Source: Neobacillus sp. DY30 (GTDB lineage Bacteria; Bacillota; Bacilli; Bacillales; Cytobacillaceae). Taken from it: a stretch of 64,000 bases of DNA. Both the position numbers and the translations under genes were made by a program. Shown piece by piece: positions 23,958 through 34,226 of the stretch. The notes beneath the pieces were generated by a model that saw nothing but the letters and a program-made list of their open reading frames with translations, was not told where the DNA came from and made no database searches. The stretch is taken from contig NZ_CP126093.1 in assembly GCF_030123065.1 (NCBI RefSeq), positions 159,001-223,000 of the forward strand, in the 5' to 3' direction. Numbering within the stretch: position 1 is the stretch's first letter; each line of letters opens with the position of its first letter.

Positions 23958-24872
23958 ATGAACGAAGTCATAACAAGATTAATTAGAACAAGTATAAACA
24001 ATAATAGAATGCTAAAATTCTTTTTTAGCCCTCAGTTTCTATTTTTACTCCCTGCATTTCTATTAATTACGGTATTTGTTATCTATCCATTGATTCTTGC
24101 AGTTGCCTATTCCTTTACAGATTATTATTTATTGAAACCTAATGATATGTCATTTGTTGGTTTTAATAACTATGTTGAGATAGCAAAGGACAAATATGCG
24201 AAACAAGCATTTTTTAATACTACAAAATATGTAATCTATATTGTTCCTCTTCAAGTTGCTTTATCGTTATTTTTGGCGATTCTTATTGCAAAAAAGTCAA
24301 GGGTTAATACGATTTTTAGAACTGCATTCTTCTCACCATATATTTTATCCATTATTGTGGTTTCTTTATTGTGGAAAAACATCCTTGATCCGGAATTGGG
24401 GATTGTTAACCTATTTTTAGCTAAACTTGGTTTTGCGAAACAAGCATTTTTCACCGATCCCGAATTAGCACTTCCAACCATCTCCTTTATTATTCTTTGG
24501 CAAGGGATTAGCTTCCAAATGTTAATATTAATGGCTGCTCTGCAGGATATCCCATCATCTTTATACGAGGCTGCGAGTATTGAAGGTGCAAATGCCTGGC
24601 AAAAGTTTAGATATATTACCGTTCCAAGTATAAAGGATCAGCTTGTGTTTGTACTCATTGTTGTAACAACAGGCACATTCAAAATCATCATTGAACCATT
24701 GGTTTTAACAAACGGAGGTCCTCAAGGCAGTACGTCCAGTATTTTATTATATATGTTTGAACAAGGATCGAGATATCGTCAAATTGGATATTCAAGTGCC
24801 ATTACCGTCATATTCGCATTAGTATTAATTGTTATAGCATTTATACAAAGGAAATTAGTAAAGGAGGGATAA
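23958..24872 (+). CDS. Sugar ABC transporter permease 1
   Basis: Protein of 304 residues, a MalF/MsmF-type membrane component. About six hydrophobic segments are visible, with the EAA-loop motif YEAASIEGANAWQKF that contacts the ATPase. The frame is open from 23880, but the ATG at 23958 (AAGGGG upstream) avoids starting within the stem-loop. It is followed after three bases by the second permease. Confidence 0.9.
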   Translation: MNEVITRLIRTSINNNRMLKFFFSPQFLFLLPAFLLITVFVIYPLILAVAYSFTDYYLLKPNDMSFVGFNNYVEIAKDKYAKQAFFNTTKYVIYIVPLQVALSLFLAILIAKKSRVNTIFRTAFFSPYILSIIVVSLLWKNILDPELGIVNLFLAKLGFAKQAFFTDPELALPTISFIILWQGISFQMLILMAALQDIPSSLYEAASIEGANAWQKFRYITVPSIKDQLVFVLIVVTTGTFKIIIEPLVLTNGGPQGSTSSILLYMFEQGSRYRQIGYSSAITVIFALVLIVIAFIQRKLVKEG

Positions 24873-24875
24873 ACA

Positions 24876-25718
24876 TTGCCGAAATTTTATGTGATGAAAT
24901 CAATGAAGATGTTTATCTTACTCGCATTTTTCATACTGTTTTTGTTCCCGACGGTTTGGATGTTTGTAAATAGTACGAAATCAGTCGCAGAAATTTCTAG
25001 AGAAATTGGCTCCATTCAAAGCTTTATACCAACTTTCAGTAACGTCCATTTATGGCTTGAGCCGTATAAAGAATTGTTTAGTAGATTTAACTTTTCCCTT
25101 CATTTTTTAAATAGTGTGTTTTACAGTTTTGTCATTGTTTTTGGAAGTTTGTTAGTGAACTCCTTAGCGGGATATGCGTTGGCGATATTTGATATCCCCT
25201 TTAAGAAGTATATCCAAGGATTCTTACTGATTTTAATTATCTTTCCATTTCAATCCGTCTTGATTCAGATCTTCATCATCATCAATGAAATGAACCTGAC
25301 GAATACAGTGTGGGGCTTGGCATTGCCTCATATAGGAAGTGCCTTTAACATTTATCTCTTTATGGTATTTTTTCAAAAAATCCCGAAAGAATTGCGGGAG
25401 GCAGCTTATATGGATGGTGCATCGGATTGGAAAATTTTCACGAAAATTGCCGTTCCGATCTCTAGACCTATCTTTATCACGATTGGGATCTTAGTGTTTG
25501 TTGGATCTTGGAATGATTTTGTATGGCCGTTGATGATTTTCACTGAAACAGAAAAATATCCTTTGGCCGTTGCAGTCAATATTATGAATGAGACAAAGCC
25601 CGTCTACTTAAACCAGGTGATGGCTGGATTAACTGTAACAACGATTCCTATTCTATTAATCTATCTTTTTGGTCAAAAATACATCATGCCTCAAAATTCA
25701 TCGTCTGGAATTAAATAA
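24876..25718 (+). CDS. Sugar ABC transporter permease 2
   Basis: Protein of 280 residues, MalG/MsmG-type, with the EAA motif REAAYMDGASDWKIF. It likely starts at the TTG (24876), well spaced from AAAGGAGGG inside the end of the first permease; an ATG at 24894 is an alternative. Forms the heterodimeric channel with permease 1. Confidence 0.9.
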   Translation: MPKFYVMKSMKMFILLAFFILFLFPTVWMFVNSTKSVAEISREIGSIQSFIPTFSNVHLWLEPYKELFSRFNFSLHFLNSVFYSFVIVFGSLLVNSLAGYALAIFDIPFKKYIQGFLLILIIFPFQSVLIQIFIIINEMNLTNTVWGLALPHIGSAFNIYLFMVFFQKIPKELREAAYMDGASDWKIFTKIAVPISRPIFITIGILVFVGSWNDFVWPLMIFTETEKYPLAVAVNIMNETKPVYLNQVMAGLTVTTIPILLIYLFGQKYIMPQNSSSGIK

Positions 25719-25731
25719 TGGAGGTGCAAAC

Positions 25732-27933
25732 ATGAGTTTACTTTATGAGCTTAACTTTTATGAGGGGCATGGCAATAAAACAAGGGAGAGTATCCGCGGT
25801 CATAAACTGGACATTGAATATGTTTTCCATCATGCAAAATATAAGGAAAGCTGTTCACCAAATTGGATAAAGTCCAACGTTTCAGGCTATGCTCTCGATT
25901 TTGATGGCTATTCTACTTTTATAAAAGATAAGTCGCTTGATGTAAAGGGTTCCTTTACAATAACTGCTTTAATTGCTCCTCGCTGCTTTGAAGCATGCCA
26001 TGGGGAAGTGTCAACAACGATCGTTGATCAATTGGACAAAAAAATGAAACGAGGCTTTGCTTTAAGCTTGTATCGTCATGGGGAAGTACAATTCGAACTA
26101 GGGGACGGTAAAAAGATACATAGATTAAGAACCATAGGGCAGCTCGAATTATTTAAGAAATCACTTATTACTGTTACCTATAACGAAGAAACCCATATGG
26201 CCTTCATCCATATCAATTCAACACTTGAAGCAATCGGGTCCCATACATTTTTCTCACCTGCTAAAATTCCTTTATCGATTGGACGAAATCATGCACCGTT
26301 TAAAATTAGCGATATTTTTACAGGTGGAATGTATTCAGGCTTAATCGACTTTATCAAGATTTATGATGATGCGTTGTCAGCTGAGATAATTCAAAAGGAA
26401 TTCTTTAGTATAAAGGAAAAGCTGTCACTGGATATTAACGATATCGATCTAGATGAAACAAAGCTGTTGGATGATGTCCACCGTCCAAAATATCATGCTA
26501 TTCCACCGCAGCATTGGATGAATGAACCTCATGCCCCTTTTTATTATAAGGGAAAATATCATTTATTCTATCAGAAGAATGCATCCGGGCCTTACTTCTC
26601 CAATTTGCATTGGGGACATTGGACCAGTGATGACATGGTTTTTTGGAAAAATGAAAAAACGGCATTATTTCCACAAAAGGGTGATTTATCACCTTCAGGG
26701 GTGTGGTCTGGTTCAGCCGCAATCGGACCAAAGGAAGTCCCTTATTTATTTTACACTTCTGCCAACTTGGCTAAAGAACGTAATCAAGGTGTTGCCATTG
26801 CACGGCCTAAACATATAGATGATGTACACCTTGTTGAATGGGAAATGGCCAATGAAGAGGCCATCACTCAAACAGACAAACAGGGAATACCTTCACAATT
26901 TAGGGATCCATTTGTCTGGAAAGATGAACAAAAGGAGAAATGGTATTTACTTATTGGCGGCGGCATGGAGGGAAGGGGACCTACAGCTTGGATCTATACA
27001 TCAGAGGATTGCGAGAATTGGTTATTCAAAGGAGAGTTTTTTACTGTAAGCCATTCTCGCTTTCCTTATTTAGGAGTAAATTGGGAGCTGCCTGTCTTTT
27101 TGCCAGTATCCGATGACAAAGGAAATACAAAGTATGTGTTCATTTTTATGAGTCATTTTATAAAAGAATCAGATTACCAGGTGGATACCTACTATTATCT
27201 GGGAGATTTTGATAAGGACAATCTCGAATTCGTTCCTGATTCGGAAGAACCACAATTGATGGATTATGGAAGGTTTAAATTTAGCGGTCCAAGTGGTTTC
27301 GTTGATCCAGTGACGAACAAATCGATTTTATTCTCCATCCTTCAGGGGGATCGAACGGAAAGGGAAGAGTATGATGCTGGCTGGGCGCATAATGCTGGTC
27401 TTCCGATTGAGCTTTATATGGAAAATAATGAACTTAGAATGAAGCCGCTTAGGAATCTTACTGCTTTACGAGAAGAAATTCTACTAAACGAATCAAACCA
27501 ATCATTAGCTGAAATAAATGAAAAACTGACAGCAGTGAACCATAAAATGCTTGAAATCATTGTCGAATTTGAAAAGACTGAAAAAATGGTCGGCATTGAA
27601 ATCAAAAAGGATCCAACAAATCGAGAGAAAACTAGCTTGATATTTGAAAAAGAACATAACAAAGTCTGGATTGATCGAAGGAAAAGCAGTTTGGACCGTG
27701 ATGGCGATAGACAAGGTGGAGCATTGGAAATTGAAAACAATTTAATGGCACATGTCTATATCGATCATTCGACGATTGAATGCTACTTAAATAATAAAAA
27801 AATGATAACAAGCAGAGCGTACCCTACATTACGTGACAGTGATCATGTATCGCTAATTGGTGACGGGGATATAAAAATTAAATCATTGAGTGTTTATACA
27901 TTAAAACCGATTTGGAAAAATAGAGAGAAATGA
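25732..27933 (+). CDS. GH32 fructan/sucrose hydrolase with N-terminal lectin-like domain
   Basis: Protein of 733 residues without a signal peptide, so cytoplasmic: it should cut sugar delivered by the importer. Residues 1-230 resemble a concanavalin/LamG-type jelly roll; about 255-560 is the GH32 five-blade propeller and the end is its beta-sandwich. The stabiliser Asp392 (FRDPF) and the acid/base candidate Glu452 (WELP) are visible. The usual nucleophile motif WMNDPN reads WMNEPH, so Glu265 replaces Asp. Start chosen at 25732 after GGAGGTG. The exact substrate (sucrose, levan, inulin or a difructose) is not decided by sequence. Confidence 0.85.
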   Translation: MSLLYELNFYEGHGNKTRESIRGHKLDIEYVFHHAKYKESCSPNWIKSNVSGYALDFDGYSTFIKDKSLDVKGSFTITALIAPRCFEACHGEVSTTIVDQLDKKMKRGFALSLYRHGEVQFELGDGKKIHRLRTIGQLELFKKSLITVTYNEETHMAFIHINSTLEAIGSHTFFSPAKIPLSIGRNHAPFKISDIFTGGMYSGLIDFIKIYDDALSAEIIQKEFFSIKEKLSLDINDIDLDETKLLDDVHRPKYHAIPPQHWMNEPHAPFYYKGKYHLFYQKNASGPYFSNLHWGHWTSDDMVFWKNEKTALFPQKGDLSPSGVWSGSAAIGPKEVPYLFYTSANLAKERNQGVAIARPKHIDDVHLVEWEMANEEAITQTDKQGIPSQFRDPFVWKDEQKEKWYLLIGGGMEGRGPTAWIYTSEDCENWLFKGEFFTVSHSRFPYLGVNWELPVFLPVSDDKGNTKYVFIFMSHFIKESDYQVDTYYYLGDFDKDNLEFVPDSEEPQLMDYGRFKFSGPSGFVDPVTNKSILFSILQGDRTEREEYDAGWAHNAGLPIELYMENNELRMKPLRNLTALREEILLNESNQSLAEINEKLTAVNHKMLEIIVEFEKTEKMVGIEIKKDPTNREKTSLIFEKEHNKVWIDRRKSSLDRDGDRQGGALEIENNLMAHVYIDHSTIECYLNNKKMITSRAYPTLRDSDHVSLIGDGDIKIKSLSVYTLKPIWKNREK

Positions 27934-27953
27934 GTGGGTTTCTCCCTTTTTCG
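27921..27953 (+). terminator. Terminator after the GH32 gene
   Basis: GAGAAA near the end of the gene pairs with TTTCTC, followed by CCTTTTT. A modest hairpin placed just after the stop codon. Confidence 0.55.
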
Positions 27954-28322
27954 ATGATCAATTTAAAAAGAAGCGGTATTGGTTATACCCCAATTGCCCG
28001 AAAGACGAAGGAGATGGAGTTACGGTCAAATGGCGAGGCATCATTTGCCCGAAAATGAAAAGAGATATGAAAAGATAAAAAAGAGAGACCTTAGCCACCG
28101 CACTAAAGTCTCCAAGAAATAACCAAACCTAACCAAAGTGACGATCCGTCTTGCCTTCGAAGCTTGATGGATTGTTTGTTTACCTTTGTATATTAATGAA
28201 CAAATTGATTGAAATTTGTTAAGGTGAAGGAGACATCTCCTTCACTTTCCTTTTTTCAAGAGTGACTATATTATTCTAAAAGTTACTTAGTTAATCAATA
28301 ACTTCCTAAAATGTAAAACAAA
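27954..28322. other. Non-coding stretch with two terminator-like hairpins
   Basis: No gene is seen. A perfect stem GTGAAGGAGA/TCTCCTTCAC (28224-28245) followed by a T-rich run (to 28256) is a plus-strand terminator. Read on the minus strand, GAGACTTTAG/CTAAGGTCTC (about 28084-28113) followed by T-rich sequence would terminate leftward transcripts, probably once for the truncated nuclease gene. TTGCCCGAAA occurs twice (near 27995 and 28047). This looks like a deletion scar. Confidence 0.5.
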
Positions 28323-28553
28323 TCAGTTGTCATTTACGTTGGGTATGGGAAATAAATCTAAAAAAGAATTATATTTCGGGGATGCATCAACGTTATTTAA
28401 ATACCTTAAATTATAAGTCATCACCCTTAGATCCATTTCAGATGCTTGTCCCTTATGTATGGCAGCAAAAGCCTCAGAAGCACCGGATAGCAGATTTCCA
28501 ATTAACAGCAGTGCAAAGGACAATAAAAAAACAGGTTTCAATACTTTTTTCAA
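28323..28553 (-). pseudogene. Truncated secreted endonuclease/exonuclease/phosphatase protein
   Basis: A minus-strand frame of about 76 residues. It begins with a clear signal peptide (VFLLSFALLLIGNLL, ending near AFA) and then DLRVMTYNLRYLN, the opening strand of the DNase I-like EEP fold. It stops 35 residues later, whereas the family needs about 250 more. The TTG start at 28553 follows GAAGGAGGG. The loss of its 3' part matches a deletion in the non-coding stretch beside it. Confidence 0.7.
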
Positions 28554-28700
28554 CCAAATTCCCTCCTTCATGATTAATAAGAAAATAATAAGGTGTATGT
28601 AAATTTACGAATGGAAAAATGTAACTATATTGTAAAAAAGGAACACCCTGAATGGATATCATACCAAATAAAAAAATGGGTGGGATTTGAAAATTTCGAA

Positions 28701-28770
28701 TTGTGTAACTTAAAGCTTTTTGGTACTATGAACTCGAAGTGTTAACTAATTTATATATTTGGTTAACAAA
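28701..28770 (+). promoter_or_regulatory. Biotin operon promoter and BirA operator
   Basis: Promoter TTGTGT (28701-28706), 17 bases, TACTAT (28724-28729). Overlapping the predicted start is an interrupted palindrome, TGTTAACT (28740-28747) and GGTTAACA (28761-28768), which fits the BirA consensus of TTGTTAACC-type half sites. Biotinoyl-AMP-bound BirA would block initiation when biotin is ample. Confidence 0.88.
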
Positions 28771-28794
28771 TAGAGAGAAGGAGTGTAAATACCT

Positions 28795-30156
28795 ATGACA
28801 ACACGCAAATTTGATTATGATACTTTGGCTGAGAAAAATAAAAGATATGTGTGGCACCCTTTTACACAGATGAAGGAATACATAAATGATGATCCTGTCA
28901 TTATAGCGAGTGGAGACGGGCGCAGGCTTACTGATGTAATAGGAAACGAATACTGGGATGGTGTGTCCTCGATTTGGCTTAATGTACATGGTCATCGCGT
29001 ACCTGAACTGGATCAAGCCATTCGGGATCAACTGGATCAAATTGCTCATTCCACCCTTCTTGGAATGGCAAATATTCCAGCTATTTTACTTGCCGAAAAG
29101 TTAATTCAACGAATGCCAAAAGGTCTTGCAAAGGTATTTTACTCTGATTCGGGTGCAACGGCTGTAGAGATTGCGATTAAGATGGCATTTCAATATTGGC
29201 AACATAAAGGGCAGCCGCAAAAGCAACACTTTATTACAATGAAGGAAGCCTATCATGGAGATACCATTGGCGCTGTGTCCGTCGGTGCCATTGATTTATA
29301 CCATAAGGCGTATTCGAGCCTGCTCTTTCACTCTATTAAAGCTCCTTATCCGTATATGTATCGATCTCCAATTGCGGGAAGCGAAGAAGAACAAACCGCC
29401 TTTTTCTTATCCGAATTAGAGAAAACGCTGCAGGCTTCTCATCACAAAACGGCAGCGCTCATCATCGAACCTCTCGTGCAAGGCGCGAGCGGAATTATTG
29501 TTATGCCGCAAGGGTATTTGCGGGGTGTACGCGAGCTATGTACCAAGTACAACGTATTATTGATTGCAGATGAAGTAGCAACCGGTTTTGGCCGGACAGG
29601 TCGCCTCTTTGCTTGTGACCATGAAGAAGTAACACCTGATATCTTAACAGCGGGAAAAGGTCTTACCGGAGGATATTTGCCTGTTGCCGTTACAGTGGCA
29701 ACAGACGAGATTTACGAAAGCTTTTTGGGGGAGTATGAAGAGCAAAAGACGTTCTTCCACGGGCATAGCTATACGGGAAACCAGCTGGGGTGTGCTGTCG
29801 CGATTGCAAACCTTGAATTAATGGACAAAAACAATACATTGGTTGAAGCGGAGCGGAATGCCCGTTACGTTGCAAACCGGCTCCAAGAGTTTTACGAGCT
29901 GCTGCATGTAGGAGATATCCGCCAAAAAGGATTAATGATTGGAATTGAGCTAGTCATGGATCGTTATTCGAAACTGCCGTATGAGTGGCAGGAACGAATC
30001 GGTGTCCGCGTATGCCGCCGGGCAAGGGAATTAGGTATGCTCATCCGGCCACTTGGAAATGTCATTGTTTTCATGCCGCCGCTTGCCTCTACTTTTGAGG
30101 AATTGGATGCGATGCTCGATATCTTATATCAATCTATTAAAGAGGTTACACAATGA
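28795..30156 (+). CDS. bioA: 8-amino-7-oxononanoate aminotransferase (DAPA synthase)
   Basis: Protein of 453 residues, a class III PLP aminotransferase that makes 7,8-diaminopelargonate in biotin synthesis. [10 protein letters not shown] near the N-terminus is typical of BioA/BioK; Lys288 in [11 protein letters not shown] is the PLP lysine. B. subtilis BioK uses lysine rather than SAM as amino donor; sequence alone does not tell which is used here. First gene after the BirA operator, with AGAAGGAGTG before the ATG. It overlaps bioF by four bases. Confidence 0.93.
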   Translation: MTTRKFDYDTLAEKNKRYVWHPFTQMKEYINDDPVIIASGDGRRLTDVIGNEYWDGVSSIWLNVHGHRVPELDQAIRDQLDQIAHSTLLGMANIPAILLAEKLIQRMPKGLAKVFYSDSGATAVEIAIKMAFQYWQHKGQPQKQHFITMKEAYHGDTIGAVSVGAIDLYHKAYSSLLFHSIKAPYPYMYRSPIAGSEEEQTAFFLSELEKTLQASHHKTAALIIEPLVQGASGIIVMPQGYLRGVRELCTKYNVLLIADEVATGFGRTGRLFACDHEEVTPDILTAGKGLTGGYLPVAVTVATDEIYESFLGEYEEQKTFFHGHSYTGNQLGCAVAIANLELMDKNNTLVEAERNARYVANRLQEFYELLHVGDIRQKGLMIGIELVMDRYSKLPYEWQERIGVRVCRRARELGMLIRPLGNVIVFMPPLASTFEELDAMLDILYQSIKEVTQ

Positions 30157-31310
30157 CGATATGGGAACAGGAACTTGACTCGATTAAGAACGAAGGGCTG
30201 TACCGTCAGCTGAAACTTGTTGAAATAATTGGTGATGAAGGATATGCGATGGTGAACGGGCAGAGTATGCTTATGTTTGCCTCTAACAATTACTTAGGTC
30301 TCGCAAGTGACCATCGGCTAATTCGAGCATCTATAGAGGCAACAAATCAGCTCGGCACAGGATCAACAGGGTCAAGGCTCACGACTGGCAATACATCTCT
30401 CCATGAAAAATTAGAGGAAAGGATCGCAAGCTTTAAAGAAACGGAAGCAGCGATTCTATTTAATACAGGGTATATGGCGAATATTGCTGCGTTGACAACG
30501 TTAGTTGGAAAGGAGGATGTCATTTTATCGGATGAATGGAATCATGCTTGCATCATCGATGGCTGCCGATTGTCACGTGGACAAACGATGGTCTACCGTC
30601 ACGCCGACTTAGAAGATCTGGAGAGCAAACTTAAAGAAGCGGACCATTTTCGGAGAAGACTTATTGTAACAGACGGGGTGTTCTCCATGGATGGTGATAT
30701 CGCCCCGCTGCCGGGTATTATTGAGCTTGCAAAGCGTTATAATGCCCTTGTGATGGTCGACGATGCCCATGCGACAGGAGTATTAGGAAAGGATGGACGG
30801 GGTACGGCAGAGTATTTTGGACTCACTGGTGAGGTGGATATTCATATGGGCACTCTTTCTAAAGCAATGGGGGCAGAAGGAGGATATATCGCAGGCAGCC
30901 GGTCATTAGTCGATTATCTTATGAATCGGGCGAGGCCGTTTATCTATTCTACCTCTCTTCCTCCGGGAGTGGTGGCAAGTGCTCTTACCGCAATCGACAT
31001 CATCAAGTCAGAGCATGTGCGCAGAGTACGGCTGCATTACATAAGTGAACGACTGCGGCAGGCATTAACAGCTCTTGGGTATCATGTACTGGGTGGACAG
31101 ACACCGATCCTTTCTGTTATGTCTGGGCAAGTAGATGAGGCTATGAAATTGTCACAAGCATTATATGAAAATGGTATTTTTGCTCCTGCCATCCGTCCTC
31201 CAACTGTTCCAGTAGGAACATCACGTATTCGTCTCACTGTAATGGCAACCCATCAAGATAAGCACATCGATCAAGTCATTCAAGTGTTTAAGAAACTAGC
31301 TGCAAAATAA
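30153..31310 (+). CDS. bioF: 8-amino-7-oxononanoate synthase
   Basis: Protein of 385 residues, condenses pimeloyl-CoA or -ACP with alanine. PLP lysine is Lys237 in [12 protein letters not shown]; the HDAHA-like motif appears as [12 protein letters not shown]. Starts by ATGA overlap with bioA. The glycine C-acetyltransferase family is similar, but the operon context settles biotin synthesis. Confidence 0.94.
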   Translation: MTIWEQELDSIKNEGLYRQLKLVEIIGDEGYAMVNGQSMLMFASNNYLGLASDHRLIRASIEATNQLGTGSTGSRLTTGNTSLHEKLEERIASFKETEAAILFNTGYMANIAALTTLVGKEDVILSDEWNHACIIDGCRLSRGQTMVYRHADLEDLESKLKEADHFRRRLIVTDGVFSMDGDIAPLPGIIELAKRYNALVMVDDAHATGVLGKDGRGTAEYFGLTGEVDIHMGTLSKAMGAEGGYIAGSRSLVDYLMNRARPFIYSTSLPPGVVASALTAIDIIKSEHVRRVRLHYISERLRQALTALGYHVLGGQTPILSVMSGQVDEAMKLSQALYENGIFAPAIRPPTVPVGTSRIRLTVMATHQDKHIDQVIQVFKKLAAK

Positions 31311-31326
31311 GAGGGGGATAAACCGG

Positions 31327-32019
31327 ATGAAAGGATTTTTCGTTACGGCTACGGATACCGAAGTGGGAAAAACAGTGATAGCCGGGGCAATCGCGGGTGT
31401 GCTGAGGAAACAGGGGAAAAATGCCGGCGTATATAAACCTGTTCAGAGTGGTCATGTTGCCGGTCATCTGGAAGGAGATGCGGCACGGCTTAAAGCACTT
31501 TCGGGAGTAGATGATCCACTGGATCATATTTGCCCGTTTTCGGCAGAAGAACCGCTTGCCCCTATACTGGCGCTGCGCCGCGCTGGAAAACATGTCACCT
31601 TGGGCCATTTAAAGCATCACTACACTCGATTGAAAGAAAAGTACGAATATATGATTGTAGAGGGAGCAGGGGGGCTCGCCGTCCCATATGTCGAGGATGG
31701 ACTAGTCGTAGATGCAGCTCTAATGTTCAAACTTCCCCTCCTTATCGTGGCAAGGCCAAATCTAGGTACGGTAAACCATACACTGTTAACGATAGAATTT
31801 GCCAAGCAGCGCGGGTTGCAAGTGGCAGGGGTGGTTCTGTCCGGTTACCAGGAAGAAACGGCAGGCATAGCTGAACAAACGAACCCGGATATAATCCATT
31901 CCTATAGCGGGGTACCTGTTATAGGGGTCATCCCATGGATCACGGAGTCAAATCAATCGGAATATGTTTTATCGGCCGTTGAGCAATGCATAGACTGGAA
32001 CCAATTAAGAATTCTATAA
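31327..32019 (+). CDS. bioD: Dethiobiotin synthetase
   Basis: Protein of 230 residues, closes the ureido ring using ATP and CO2. The P-loop TDTEVGKT has Lys15, and [11 protein letters not shown] is the second signature. GAGGGGG precedes the ATG. In related operons bioB follows; here only its last codons remain. Confidence 0.94.
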   Translation: MKGFFVTATDTEVGKTVIAGAIAGVLRKQGKNAGVYKPVQSGHVAGHLEGDAARLKALSGVDDPLDHICPFSAEEPLAPILALRRAGKHVTLGHLKHHYTRLKEKYEYMIVEGAGGLAVPYVEDGLVVDAALMFKLPLLIVARPNLGTVNHTLLTIEFAKQRGLQVAGVVLSGYQEETAGIAEQTNPDIIHSYSGVPVIGVIPWITESNQSEYVLSAVEQCIDWNQLRIL

Positions 32020-32024
32020 CGATA

Positions 32025-32112
32025 TTATTTAATAACAGCAGGGCAGGAATCGATGGCGGACTGGACGATGATTGAAGATCTCGGATTTGAAATTGAGGAG
32101 TGCGCATTGTAA
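32025..32112 (+). pseudogene. bioB: 3' remnant of biotin synthase bioB
   Basis: Immediately after bioD, one frame reads ITAGQESMADWTMIEDLGF then EIEECAL and a TAA at 32110-32112. This resembles the C-terminus of Firmicute BioB (biotin synthase, radical SAM), whose other 300 or so residues, including the CxxxCxxC iron-sulfur motif, are missing. The remnant stays in the operon between bioD and bioW, with an AAGAAGGAG site after it. Identification is by recall of BioB C-termini. Confidence 0.75.
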
Positions 32113-32145
32113 GAAGGAGACAGTTTAGGCAGGTTGGGTGATATT

Positions 32146-32901
32146 GTGTCAGAAGAGTTATACAGTATACGGATGCGTGCAGCAGAAGGCGGCCCCCATG
32201 AACAAGGAGGGTTTCATATTTCAGGTGGTGAAACGCTCACCTCAAAACAAAAGGTAGCCGAAACTGCCAGGACGCTCGTTCAAAAAGCGTTGAAGCATAG
32301 CCGTGGAGACGCGGATTTTATTCAAGTTGTCATTGAAAAGGTAAGTGCGGACAACCATATGCCTATTACTCCCTTGCCGGTTTTGTCGGTTGCGGCGAAA
32401 AATAGGGAAGAGGGCAGGCTACGTGCCGCAGAATATTTACGATCGTTTGGTGTTTCCGAACAAGCTATCATAAGCGGAATGCAGCTGTTGCAAGACCATA
32501 CAAACTTACGCGGAGCTGCCATTTTGAGCGCTTCTACCGGGAAACGTCTTGATGATCGGGGCGAGAGGGGAGTGCGGGTGACGCGGATGGGATGGAGCCA
32601 AGAAGCCTACAACAGCTGGTGCGCTGCACACCCTCACGTTTCTTCTTCCCGGATAACCGAAGCGCTCGTGCTGGCGACGAAGGTTGCCCATGCCCCGTTT
32701 GTACAAGCTGAGCTTTGCTGGTCTGATGACCCGGAGTATGTAACGGGATATGTAGCCTGCCGGGAAATGGGATATGTACGAATCAATCCTTTGAAGGAAC
32801 GAGGGGACTTTAGCGGCGGCCGAATCTTTTTCGTACAAGATGATGTCAACTTGGACCAATGTATTTCTTTTTTGGAACAAAGGATCGTAATGCTCGTATA
32901 A
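32146..32901 (+). CDS. bioW: 6-carboxyhexanoate-CoA ligase (pimeloyl-CoA synthetase)
   Basis: Protein of about 251 residues that activates pimelate to pimeloyl-CoA for BioF. The segments SIRMRA, HISGGE, KHSRGDADF and RGVRVTRMGW are BioW hallmarks. The start is uncertain: GTG at 32146 is chosen by similarity to B. subtilis BioW, while an in-frame TTG at 32134 is nearer the strong AAGGAG. Last gene of the operon; a shared terminator separates it from bioI. Confidence 0.9.
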   Translation: MSEELYSIRMRAAEGGPHEQGGFHISGGETLTSKQKVAETARTLVQKALKHSRGDADFIQVVIEKVSADNHMPITPLPVLSVAAKNREEGRLRAAEYLRSFGVSEQAIISGMQLLQDHTNLRGAAILSASTGKRLDDRGERGVRVTRMGWSQEAYNSWCAAHPHVSSSRITEALVLATKVAHAPFVQAELCWSDDPEYVTGYVACREMGYVRINPLKERGDFSGGRIFFVQDDVNLDQCISFLEQRIVMLV

Positions 32902-32952
32902 TACGAATGAAGAAACTTGCACATCCTTTTATAAGAAATAGCAGCACATGAA

Positions 32953-32990
32953 AAGCCGATGATCCTAAAAAGGAACATCGGCTTTTTTGC
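32953..32990. terminator. Bidirectional terminator between bioW and bioI
   Basis: AAGCCGATG (32953-32961) pairs with CATCGGCTT (32976-32984), followed by TTTT; A-rich sequence on the other side lets it also serve the opposing bioI. Confidence 0.85.
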
Positions 32991-33001
32991 TTGTGCACCC
33001 G

Positions 33002-34226
33002 TTATATGGTAAAGGAAACAGGAAGTGCTTTCAACGAACGAAAACCAACAAGCTCCCTCCACTGCAAGTCGTCTGTTTCTAGTTGTAGATTCGAAAACCT
33101 TCTTAGTAAAGTATTAATGGCAATTTGTGCTTCTACACGTGCTAGAGAAGAGCCCAGGCACATGTGTATTCCGCTGCCGAATGCGAGGTGATGATTGGAT
33201 GACCGGGTTATATCGAGCTTATCGGGATCTTGAAATTTAGCGGGATCGCGGTTGGCGGCTCCGAGCCAAATGTACACGTTTTGGCCTTTTTTGATAGTAA
33301 CTCCTCCAATAGACATCGTCTCAGAGGCAGTCCGGGCCGTCATTTGTGTAGGACTGTCATATCGTAAACATTCCTCTACAGCGGATGGTATAAGAGAAAG
33401 TCGTTCTCGTAATTTATCCAACTCCTCTGGATGCCGAAGTAAAGCAAAAATGCTGTTGCTAATAAGATTTACTGTTGTTTCATGACCAGCAATGAGCATT
33501 AAAATGCAGGCAGCCAACACTTCTTCTTTATTGATCCTGCCCTGTTGTTCTCCTGCTATCACTAATTTGCTAATAAAATCGTTTTGCAGATGCTGGGTAC
33601 GCTTTTCAATCAATTCCTGAAAATATATGGCTAATCTGAACAGAGCCTTTCTGCTCCGATGCAATGTGTCTGGTGTTCGGGTTAAATCAATCGCTTCAAT
33701 TATCGTATTGGAACACTCCCGAAACAGCTGGCGGTCATCGGCCGGTATGCCTAATACCCTGGCGATGACCATACTTGGAAGCAAAAAGGCAAAATCAGCC
33801 ACAATATCCATCCGTTTAGCCTGTTCTACACGATCAAGCAAGGTATCCGCGGTTTCCTGTATGTACGGAAGGAAATCATCTGCAGTACATGAAGTAAAGA
33901 CAACCTGAATCAGCGATCGTAACCGCATATGGTCAGGAGGATTTTTAAAAAGCATCGTGTTGTTCCATATCGAAGAAATAGGATCCTGCCTCTTTGATGG
34001 GGGGGACGGGAACCCGGGTTTTAAAGCGGGAATCCTTCAAGATGGCAGAGGCCTCTTTATAACCTGTAACAAACCACCCTTTGTGCTCGAGAGAGGAAAC
34101 CCATTGGATGGAACCTGCAGAACGAAGAGAATGGTAGAAAGGGTAAGGATTTGCAAGAAACTCAGGCGATAAAGGGTTAAATAGATTGGGAACGAGTGTT
34201 TCTAGTGTAGAACGTTCATTCGACAT
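33002..34226 (-). pseudogene. bioI: Cytochrome P450 BioI, frameshifted
   Basis: Two minus-strand frames make one P450 of about 405 residues. Bases 34226-33945 give the N-terminus (NPYPFYHSLR, GWFVTGYKEASAILKD). Bases 33955-33002 give the rest, with the I-helix AGHETTVN, the EECLRYDSP ExxR region and the haem loop FGSGIHMCLG carrying the Cys ligand. It resembles B. subtilis BioI, which cleaves acyl-ACP to pimeloyl-ACP. The break is at about 33950, within the QH-MLFKNPPDH region, and needs one base inserted or two lost. A sequencing error is possible; otherwise the gene is dead. Confidence 0.85.

Noticed and set aside
27954..28322. Repeated TTGCCCGAAA as a possible CRISPR or repeat array
   Set aside because: Only two copies, unequal context, no spacers of regular length.
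33957..34020. Poly-G tract (GGGGGGG near 34000) as the cause of the bioI frameshift
   Set aside because: Reading is consistent with P450 sequence on both sides of the tract; the frame changes later, near 33950.
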